From NCBI RefSeq assembly GCF_006517275.1, contig NZ_CP041191.1, positions 372,001 through 436,000 of the forward strand: DNA of 64,000 nt. The letters are read 5' to 3'. Origin of the DNA: Labrenzia sp. PHM005 (GTDB taxonomy: Bacteria > Pseudomonadota > Alphaproteobacteria > Rhizobiales > Stappiaceae). The translations under genes and the position numbers were made by a program. The notes below the pieces were generated by a model. The model saw only the letters and a program-made list of their open reading frames with translations. It was not told the DNA's origin and searched no databases. Positions 55,700 through 64,000 of this stretch are shown in pieces (the first letter of the stretch is position 1; the number at the start of each line of letters is the position of its first letter).

Positions 55700-55800
55700 C
55701 CAGGGGTGTCCCGGCAAGGGGCTGAGATTCTGATGTGCTCATAAGAGCGGCGCAGTGACCCGTTGAACCTGATCCAGTTCATACTGGCGTAGGGATGGTC
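55700..55800 (+). promoter_or_regulatory. TPP riboswitch upstream of thiC
   Basis: The conserved thi-box elements occur in order: GGGGTGTCC (from 55703), GGGGCTGAGA (from 55718), GTGACCCGTTGAACCTGATC (from 55755) and CTGGCGTAGGGA (from 55784). Such RNAs bind thiamin pyrophosphate and switch the downstream gene off, usually by masking the ribosome site. thiC starts 108 nt later. Confidence 0.95.
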
Positions 55801-55904
55801 TGAAAAATGCTGCTTTCTTGTCCGTATCTTGCGGAACATCATAATCTGTTTTGCGTGCCATCGCCTGTGAGCTGGATCTCTTTTTCTAAGAGAGGAGCTC
55901 ATAA

Positions 55905-57718
<1,814 letters not shown>

Positions 57719-57737
57719 GCGAACCCTTTTGCAAAGG

Positions 57738-57761
57738 CCATGCCCGAGGTATCGGGCATGG
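57738..57761. terminator. Hairpin between thiC and the amine oxidase
   Basis: CCATGCCCGA (57738-57747) and TCGGGCATGG (57752-57761) form a perfect 10-bp stem with a 4-nt loop between convergent genes. Its T-runs are weak, so efficiency is uncertain. Confidence 0.55.
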
Positions 57762-57766
57762 TTGCT

Positions 57767-59164
57767 TCAGTCTTCGGCAAGTTCGTCCTCAATCAAGTCC
57801 GCTGCCGCCAGTCCGCTCAAATAGGCTCCATGTGTCGTGCCGTGAAACTCGAACGTTGTGTGCTCGCCGGCAAATAGAATCGTGTTCTCGACGGGCTTTG
57901 CAAAGCGGTCAAAATCTTCAGATGTATTACCGACAGCCGAATAGGAGTAGGCACCAAAAGTGAACGGGTCTTCCGACCAACGCGTCGCCAGATGATCAAC
58001 AGGCTCGGGAATGCCGTCACCAAACATCGCACGCAGCGCCCTCATGCAGTCGGCGATCATTTCAGGATCGCTCATTTGCTCGGCGACAAACGGATAGTCA
58101 CCAACGCAGACCCCCAAAAGGATGTTTTCCGGGCTGAACGTCCGGTAATTGACAAAATAGTTCCAGCGGCCTTTCGGGTCACTCATATAGCCGAAATACT
58201 GAACATCCGTGGGCCAGAACGGCGCATCAAATTTCAAGGCCAGTTTGGTGACACTGCCGAAACCAATTTTCTCAATGCTATTTTGGTGCGATGCCGGGAG
58301 CGGCGGGACGAAAGTAAGTGCGCCCTTTTTCAGGACACCGAGCGGTACCGTGCAAACGACATAATCGGATTCATAGGTGCCGTTGGATGTATGAACCGCT
58401 GCACCATCGCCATCTTCATATTCGATGGCCTCAACCACCGTCTCGAAGCGAATGTCGAGGTCAGCGGCCAAGCTTTTGGGGATCTGGTCGTAACCGTCCG
58501 GCAAAATAACATCGGCGCCCTCGAACTCGTTGTCTTCATCGAAATAATAAGCCGACAATTTGTCGATCGGGCCGCCGGTCGAGAACTCCGTATAGGCGCT
58601 CATCATCCAGCGCAGCACCGGGTCGTTGAGGCTTTCTTTGGAAACTCGCTGGATCGCCCCGGACAACGGCTGATCATTGTCAAAGGTGTCGTCAACCCGC
58701 TTGTAGAGGCGCATCAGGTCACGATACTTGGAGTTGATCTTGGATCTCACAACAGCATCGCCATCTTGGGTAAAGACCTGATAGCTTTCGTCTGAGGTGA
58801 TAAAAGTCGGCGCGTCGATCGCACGTGCCAGTTTTGAAATCGGGTTTCCGTCGGGCCTGTGGATCCAGCCGGCGCCGACCTCAAATGGCGCGCCCAAGGA
58901 CCAATCTGTCCGGATCCGCCCACCGACGGCAGACGTCGCCTCGAGGACCACAACAGTGTATCCAAGATCCTTGAGGCGCCGGGCAGCAGCCAGACCTGCG
59001 ATGCCTGCCCCAATCACAATCACATCGAAGTCGTCGTTCTCGGCTTTCGCAGTGCTTGCAGTCAGGAAGGGCGCAGACAGTGCCGCGGCAGCGCCTGTTT
59101 TCAGGATTTGGCGCCGCGTTGCCCGCCCGAGAATATCAGAAAAGACCTTCCGACCGCGCTTCAT
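57767..59164 (-). CDS. FAD-dependent amine oxidase, Tat-exported
   Basis: A 465-residue flavin monoamine oxidase family protein with a Tat signal (ATRRQILKTGAAAAL, Arg17-Arg18), then the FAD fold VIVIGAGIAGLAAARRL, the GGRIRTD motif and the C-terminal FAGEHTTFEFHGTTHGAYLSG that contacts FAD. It probably oxidises an amine or polyamine in the periplasm, with hydrogen peroxide as by-product; substrate unknown. It is alone between thiC (convergent) and truB (same strand, 89-bp gap). Confidence 0.9.
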   Translation of the reverse strand: MKRGRKVFSDILGRATRRQILKTGAAAALSAPFLTASTAKAENDDFDVIVIGAGIAGLAAARRLKDLGYTVVVLEATSAVGGRIRTDWSLGAPFEVGAGWIHRPDGNPISKLARAIDAPTFITSDESYQVFTQDGDAVVRSKINSKYRDLMRLYKRVDDTFDNDQPLSGAIQRVSKESLNDPVLRWMMSAYTEFSTGGPIDKLSAYYFDEDNEFEGADVILPDGYDQIPKSLAADLDIRFETVVEAIEYEDGDGAAVHTSNGTYESDYVVCTVPLGVLKKGALTFVPPLPASHQNSIEKIGFGSVTKLALKFDAPFWPTDVQYFGYMSDPKGRWNYFVNYRTFSPENILLGVCVGDYPFVAEQMSDPEMIADCMRALRAMFGDGIPEPVDHLATRWSEDPFTFGAYSYSAVGNTSEDFDRFAKPVENTILFAGEHTTFEFHGTTHGAYLSGLAAADLIEDELAED

Positions 59165-59253
59165 AATGCCGCCTTGCCCAGTGGTTCACGTTTGTATCTG
59201 GGCATCATGCCACGGCTGGATCAAAACGTCAGGAAGGGATCGCAGATATGGCT

Positions 59254-60198
59254 TTAGAGATGAAAAACCCGGCTCGGCTGAAAGCGGCCCTTCTCGATCG
59301 CGCCGATGGCGACGGGAACACTTGCGTGGCTGGCAAAGGCGACATCACAGTTCAGCGGGGCGTCCCGGCCACGCAGAAGCACCGCCATGCCCTTTTTGAT
59401 CTTGGCTGCATCGTCATCCGAGACTGTGACTTCAACCAGCTCATCCATCGCCTCGCGCACCGGCAAGACAAACTCTTCTACCAGCTCATCGACACCCGCA
59501 CCTTCTTCAAGCTCTTCTGCCATCTGAAGGATTTCATCCAACGCGACCAGATCCTCTTCACCGAACGGCCCGACCAGCAAGCGGCGCAGTTCGGTGACAT
59601 GACCGCGCGTGCCCAGCCGGCGGCCGATATCACGGGCAAGTGCGCGGACATAGGTGCCTTTGCCGCATTCCGCTTCAAAGACAGCGCGGTTTACATCCGG
59701 GCATTCCACGAGGTCCAGCCGGTGCATGTCGATCGGCCGGGCTTCGAGTTCAACCTCTTCGCCGTCGCGGGCGAGATCATAGGCACGTTCCCCGGCCACC
59801 TTGATCGCCGAGAACTTCGGTGGAACCTGCATGATCTCACCAACAAATTCGGGCAAAACCAAGCGAATGGCATCCGTATCCGGCCGCACATCAGACGTCG
59901 CGATCACTTCGCCTTCGGTGTCGTCGGTGTTGGTTTCTGCGCCCCAGGTCACCTCGAACCGGTAAACCTTTCGACCGTCCATCACAAAAGGCACCGTTTT
60001 CGTGGCCTCACCAAAGGCGACCGGCAGCAGACCGGACGCCCGCGGATCGAGCGTGCCAGCATGGCCGACCTTTTGCGGTGAAAATATCCGCTTGATCTTG
60101 CCAAGCGCCTCGTTGGAGGTGATGCCATAGGGCTTGTCCAGCACCAGCCAGCCGTTGATCGTGTTCTTTTTTCTTTTGAATTGCTGTTTGCGGGCCAT
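59254..60198 (-). CDS. truB: tRNA pseudouridine-55 synthase
   Basis: TruB makes pseudouridine 55 in the T loop of tRNAs. The 314 residues carry KVGHAGTLDPRASGLL with catalytic Asp51, the GTYVRALARDIG block and a C-terminal PUA-like region (DDAAKIKKGMAVLLRG). It follows rbfA by about 105 nt, in the nusA-infB-rbfA-truB order. Confidence 0.97.
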   Translation of the reverse strand: MARKQQFKRKKNTINGWLVLDKPYGITSNEALGKIKRIFSPQKVGHAGTLDPRASGLLPVAFGEATKTVPFVMDGRKVYRFEVTWGAETNTDDTEGEVIATSDVRPDTDAIRLVLPEFVGEIMQVPPKFSAIKVAGERAYDLARDGEEVELEARPIDMHRLDLVECPDVNRAVFEAECGKGTYVRALARDIGRRLGTRGHVTELRRLLVGPFGEEDLVALDEILQMAEELEEGAGVDELVEEFVLPVREAMDELVEVTVSDDDAAKIKKGMAVLLRGRDAPLNCDVAFASHASVPVAIGAIEKGRFQPSRVFHL

Positions 60199-60303
60199 TT
60201 GGATTTTCTGTCAGGCAAAATTCGGACGCGGTCGTCATGCCCGGGCAGAACCCGGACAGCTAATGTCTTTGTCGTTCAAAGACAGTCACGGCAAATGAGA
60301 TTA

Positions 60304-60723
60304 TCAGTTCTCGGTATCGGTCTCTTCATCACTCGCCAGATCCCTGGAGACTTCCGGCGAATGCAGCAGCGTTTCGATCCTGTCATCATCATCAAACCTG
60401 GTATCGAGCACAAAGCGCAAGTCCGGCATGTATTTCATTGTCAGCCGGCGCGACACCTGACCACGCAGGTATTTGGCGCTGCGATTAAGAGCCTTTTCGA
60501 CCTTTTCCGCGTTCACGCCGCCAAGGGGCATGACGAGACATGTTGCCAAACGCAGATCCGGTGTCATCCGCACTTCGGGAATGGTGATGATGACACCATC
60601 CAGATCCGGATCGGACATCCGTCCGCGGGTCAGAATGTCGGATAATTCTTTGCGCACCGTTTCGCCAACCTTGAGCTGGCGCTGCGATGGTCCGCGGCTG
60701 TCCTGTCCAGAATGTTTCGCCAT
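60304..60723 (-). CDS. rbfA: Ribosome-binding factor A
   Basis: RbfA helps mature the 30S subunit. The 139 residues have the KH-like core: RQLKVGETVRKELSDILTRG, MTPDLRLATCLVMPLGG, and RRLTMKYMPDLRFVLDTRFDDDD, with an acidic tail typical of alphaproteobacteria. It starts about 105 bp after infB, with a stem-loop between. Confidence 0.96.
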   Translation of the reverse strand: MAKHSGQDSRGPSQRQLKVGETVRKELSDILTRGRMSDPDLDGVIITIPEVRMTPDLRLATCLVMPLGGVNAEKVEKALNRSAKYLRGQVSRRLTMKYMPDLRFVLDTRFDDDDRIETLLHSPEVSRDLASDEETDTEN

Positions 60724-60768
60724 TTGAATGGTCCTAACCAGAGCCGATAGGGGGCTCCAAATGCAAGG

Positions 60769-60801
60769 GCGCCGGCGTGACCTTTAAAGTCCCGCCGGCG
60801 C
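60769..60801. promoter_or_regulatory. Stem-loop in the infB-rbfA gap
   Basis: GCGCCGGCG (60769-60777) and CGCCGGCGC (60793-60801) form a perfect 9-bp GC stem with a 15-nt loop. No T-run follows on either strand, so it is more likely an mRNA processing or stability element than a terminator. Confidence 0.45.
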
Positions 60802-60827
60802 GAATGTCTTCCGATTGGTTCCGGCGT

Positions 60828-63569
60828 TTAGAGCGAGCGTTTGATGTGCTCGACGCGGAAACACTCGATTACGTCGCCCGGACGCATGTCCTGGTACTTG
60901 GTGAAGTTCATGCCGCATTCCTGACCGGATTCGACAGACTTGACCTCGTCCTTGAAGCGCTTGAGCGTGCCCAATTCGCCTTCGTGGATAACCACGTCGT
61001 CGCGGATGAGGCGAACCTGCGCGCCGCGCTCCACGACACCTTCGGTGACCAAACAACCAGCAACCTTGCCAACTTTGGAGATGTGGAAGATTTCCTTGAT
61101 CTCCGCGTTGCCGAGGAAAGTCTCGCGGCGTTCCGGCGACAGCAGGCCAGACATGGCTGCCTTGATGTCATCGACGAGATCATAGATCACGTTGTAATAA
61201 CGAACTTCGATGCCATCACGCTGAGCTGCTTCTCGCGCCTGTTTGTTGGCACGAACGTTGAAGCCCAGGATCGGCGCCTTGGAGGCTGAGGCGAGGGTGA
61301 TGTCGCTCTCTGTGATGCCACCAACACCTGACAATAGGATGCGCGCACCCACTTCGTCGGTGCCAAGCTCGTTCAACGCGTGAACGATCGCTTCGGCAGA
61401 CCCTTGAACGTCTGCTTTGAGCACCAGCGGGAATTCCTTGCGGCCAGTTTCCTGCAGACGGTTCATCATCTGCTCAAGAGAGCCACGGGCACCAGAGGCA
61501 ACCACAGAGGCTTTCTCACGGATCTGACGCTGGCGGTAATCGGTGATTTCACGAGCGCGTGCTTCGTTTTCAACCACGGCGACCATGTCGCCAGCAGCCG
61601 GTGTTCCCTGGAAGCCGAGGACTTCGACCGGTTTGGCCGGGCCTGCTTCTTTCACCTGCTTGCCGTTTTCATCCAGCATTGCGCGAACGCGGCCCCACTC
61701 AGCGCCAGCGACGAGAATGTCACCCGGCTTGAGAGTACCTTTCTGGACGAGGACAGTAGCAACCGGACCACGGCCACGGTCGAGCTGTGCTTCAATGACG
61801 ATACCTTCTGCGGTCCGGTCCGGGTTGGCCTGAAGTTCAAGAACTTCGGACTGCAACAGGATCATTTCCAGAAGCTTGTCGAGGTTCTGGCCAGACTTGG
61901 CAGACACTTCAACGTCAATGACGTCACCGCCCATGGATTCGGTCACAAGCTCTTCGCTCAGAAGCTCCGTGCGAACCCGGTTTGGATCGGCATCCGGCTT
62001 GTCCATCTTGTTGATGGCAACAATGATCGGAACATCGGCCGCCTTGGCGTGCGCAATAGCTTCTTTGGTTTGCGGCATGACACCATCGTCTGCAGCAACA
62101 ACCAGGATCACGATGTCGGTCGACTTGGCGCCGCGGGCACGCATTTGGCTGAATGCCGCGTGGCCTGGCGTATCGATGAAGGTGATCTTGTTGCCGTCCT
62201 GCTCGACCTGGTAAGCGCCGATGTGCTGGGTAATGCCACCCGCTTCGCCGGTTGCCACCTTCGCTTTGCGGACAGCGTCGAGCAGAGATGTCTTACCATG
62301 ATCAACGTGGCCCATGATGGTCACGACCGGCGGACGTGCCTGCAGGGTGCCCTCGTCATCATCAGAAGAGAAGAGCCCCTCTTCAACATCCGCTTCAGAG
62401 ACACGCTTGACCGTATGGCCCATTTCTTCAGCGATGAGTTCAGCCGTGTCGGCATCGATCACATCGTTGATCTTGAGCATCTGGCCCTGCTTCATCAGAA
62501 GCTTGATCACATCAACGGCCCGCTCCGACATACGGTTGGCGAGTTCCTGAATGGTGATCGCTTCTGGAAGCGTGACTTCACGCATGACTTTTTCGCGAAC
62601 GACCTGCTGCTGACCGCGTTTCGCCTTCTCCTGGCGGCGGCGCATGGACGCGAGTGAACGTGTGCGCTGACCATCGTGGCCGCCGGTCGCAGCCGAAATC
62701 GTTAGCTTCGAACGACGCCGATCATCACCGCCCTTCGGACGGGCAGGAGCCGGAGCCGGAGCCGCTTTGGGCCGTTTAACCGCACGGAGGTTCTTGTTGC
62801 GGTCGTCTGCGCCTGCTGCGGGACGTTCTTCCGCTTTCGGGCTGGCCGGTGCCGGCGACGCTTTGCGCTTGCCCATATCATTGAGATTGCGCGGCTTGCC
62901 TTCATCACGCCCCGGAGCCTTTCGGACTTCGCGCCGCTGAGCCGGACGATCCTGTTGGGCCGTTTTCGGAGCAGGCTTCTCGGCCGTCTTTTCAGCAGCC
63001 TCTTGGGCTTTTGCAGCCTCATCAGCTTTGGCCTGTTCGGCAGCAGCTTTTGCTTCTTCAGCTTCGCGCTTGGCACGCTCTTCTGCTTCGGCTTTCGCGC
63101 GAACTTCTTCTTCCTGTTTGCGCTGCGCTTCTTCTGCAGCGCGGCGCTTGGCGTCTTCTTCGCGGCGCGCGGCTTCTACAACCTCGCGTTCCTTGGCCAT
63201 CTCCAGAGCTGCAGCGCGTGCTTTCGCTTCGCTCGGCGTCAGCGTCCGCAGAACGTTGCCGTTTCCTTTTTGGCGCTGCCCGCCTGCAGGTTTGCGGCCC
63301 TGGCGGCCAGCCGGAGCTTCCGGCTTGCGTGGCGCTTCGGCTGGCTTTTCAAGACGCTGCGTGACCGGTGCCGGAGCTTCAGGTTTCGGCTCCTGGCCCG
63401 GCAACACGACACGGCGTCTCTTTTTGTTCTCCACAACGACGTTTTTCGACCGGCCATGCGAGAAGGACTGGCGAACCGTTCCTGAATCGCCACCACCACG
63501 CTTGAGGCCAAGCGTTTTGCCACGCTCAACGCTGATTGTCTTGTCGTCTGGATTCTTCGTATCGCTCAT
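60828..63569 (-). CDS. infB: Translation initiation factor IF-2
   Basis: IF-2 delivers initiator tRNA to the ribosome. From the ATG at 63569 it is 913 residues: a long N-terminal charged region with Ala/Lys/Glu-rich coiled coil (about 110-210), then the GTPase with [15 protein letters not shown] (G1), DTPGHAAF (G3) and NKMD (G4), and the C-terminal domains ending in [13 protein letters not shown]. The upstream start at 63590 is less likely. It follows a ylxR-type gene by 29 nt. Confidence 0.97.
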   Translation of the reverse strand: MSDTKNPDDKTISVERGKTLGLKRGGGDSGTVRQSFSHGRSKNVVVENKKRRRVVLPGQEPKPEAPAPVTQRLEKPAEAPRKPEAPAGRQGRKPAGGQRQKGNGNVLRTLTPSEAKARAAALEMAKEREVVEAARREEDAKRRAAEEAQRKQEEEVRAKAEAEERAKREAEEAKAAAEQAKADEAAKAQEAAEKTAEKPAPKTAQQDRPAQRREVRKAPGRDEGKPRNLNDMGKRKASPAPASPKAEERPAAGADDRNKNLRAVKRPKAAPAPAPARPKGGDDRRRSKLTISAATGGHDGQRTRSLASMRRRQEKAKRGQQQVVREKVMREVTLPEAITIQELANRMSERAVDVIKLLMKQGQMLKINDVIDADTAELIAEEMGHTVKRVSEADVEEGLFSSDDDEGTLQARPPVVTIMGHVDHGKTSLLDAVRKAKVATGEAGGITQHIGAYQVEQDGNKITFIDTPGHAAFSQMRARGAKSTDIVILVVAADDGVMPQTKEAIAHAKAADVPIIVAINKMDKPDADPNRVRTELLSEELVTESMGGDVIDVEVSAKSGQNLDKLLEMILLQSEVLELQANPDRTAEGIVIEAQLDRGRGPVATVLVQKGTLKPGDILVAGAEWGRVRAMLDENGKQVKEAGPAKPVEVLGFQGTPAAGDMVAVVENEARAREITDYRQRQIREKASVVASGARGSLEQMMNRLQETGRKEFPLVLKADVQGSAEAIVHALNELGTDEVGARILLSGVGGITESDITLASASKAPILGFNVRANKQAREAAQRDGIEVRYYNVIYDLVDDIKAAMSGLLSPERRETFLGNAEIKEIFHISKVGKVAGCLVTEGVVERGAQVRLIRDDVVIHEGELGTLKRFKDEVKSVESGQECGMNFTKYQDMRPGDVIECFRVEHIKRSL

Positions 63570-63598
63570 ATTGCCTTCAGTCCTGCGCAACCGCCCTG

Positions 63599-64000
63599 CT
63601 ATGCGTTGCTCTTTTCGTCGTCTGCGACGGAATAGCCGCGAAATTGCTCCAAGTCACGTACCCGTGCCAAGAAATTTTCGCTGGCCTGCCCCGCAAGCAG
63701 TGCAGCATGTATCACATTTGACCGGCCCAATGCCAAATCCAATTGGTCCGAATCGAACAAACGGACGATTTGGCACCCGTTTGCTGGTTCTGTTCTGCCT
63801 GCGGACACCGCCGCCAGCTTCCGCACCCCGTCGTCCGCAGCATCGGAGGCATGGATCAGACCCGCGACAGTGTCCTGCCGCAAGGCTGCGTCAACTTTCG
63901 AATAGCCGGTGATTAGCTCACCGGCCTTGCGCGTCATGGAGAGCGCTTGAAGCGCTGCACGTTCCATAAGCGAATCGACCTGGTCTGCCAATCCTGGTTC
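63599..64000 (-). CDS. YlxR/DUF448-type RNA-binding protein, C-terminal part
   Basis: The frame is open to the window edge, so the N-terminus is missing; an in-frame TTG at 63991 is not the real start. The visible 130 or so residues ([26 protein letters not shown], then [16 protein letters not shown]) have the L7Ae-like fold that follows the YlxR domain in alphaproteobacterial proteins placed between nusA and infB. It may regulate or bind RNA during ribosome biogenesis. It is directly upstream of infB. Confidence 0.85.
   Translation of the reverse strand, partial: EPGLADQVDSLMERAALQALSMTRKAGELITGYSKVDAALRQDTVAGLIHASDAADDGVRKLAAVSAGRTEPANGCQIVRLFDSDQLDLALGRSNVIHAALLAGQASENFLARVRDLEQFRGYSVADDEKSNA

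Noticed and set aside
61380..62657. 425-codon plus-strand ORF opposite infB
   Set aside because: Antisense to the conserved GTPase part of infB with no recognisable domain.

Overview
The window looks like chromosomal DNA of an alphaproteobacterium of the order Hyphomicrobiales, most like the marine Roseibium/Labrenzia (Stappiaceae) group. Supporting signs are the ffs-dnaX-ybaB-recR order, the cytochrome c/kdsB/pheA cluster, a yejABEF importer with two binding proteins, and the ylxR-infB-rbfA-truB block near rpsO-pnp. The genus is an inference; no rRNA or tRNA gene, insertion sequence, prophage or CRISPR array was seen.

Layout. 1-5.1 kb: start of an RND efflux operon (minus strand), small secreted proteins, and a MarR regulator divergent from a PACE-type efflux protein with a palindromic site between them. 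5.3-9.7 kb: succinate dehydrogenase operon sdhC-sdhD-sdhA-[FkbM methyltransferase]-sdhB, with related palindromes upstream and a terminator downstream. 10-15.2 kb: glutaminase, membrane proteins, GNAT and SAM-dependent transferases, recR and ybaB. 15.3-18.4 kb: dnaX, an unknown two-gene operon with an operator-like promoter, and the SRP RNA. 18.5-31 kb: accessory genes (LysE exporter, HIT protein, NudC, phosphatase-like protein, lytic transglycosylase, second FkbM enzyme, G8/beta-helix protein, a toxin-like peptidoglycan-binding protein with a small downstream ORF, lipoprotein, VOC and TPR proteins). 31-38.7 kb: Yej peptide/muropeptide importer. 38.8-45.4 kb: CHASE-GGDEF cyclase, cytochrome c, kdsB, pheA, adenosine kinase, gpmA, dapB.

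The most unusual locus is 45.5-52.7 kb. A periplasmic protein closely resembling LuxP, the Vibrio autoinducer-2 receptor, with all the AI-2 pocket residues I could recall, is flanked by two paralogous membrane proteins. Their periplasmic halves resemble LuxQ, but the histidine kinase is replaced by PAS-GGDEF-EAL. The downstream paralogue has intact catalytic motifs and overlaps luxP by 4 nt. The upstream one has lost the key motifs of both enzyme domains but is full length. This suggests a direct AI-2 to cyclic-di-GMP receptor with a pseudoenzyme partner.

52.7-64 kb: pnp, rpsO, a TPP riboswitch with thiC carrying a single-base frameshift, an amine oxidase, truB, rbfA, infB and the 3' part of a ylxR-type gene. 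The thiC/oxidase pair separates truB from rpsO, which are usually adjacent.
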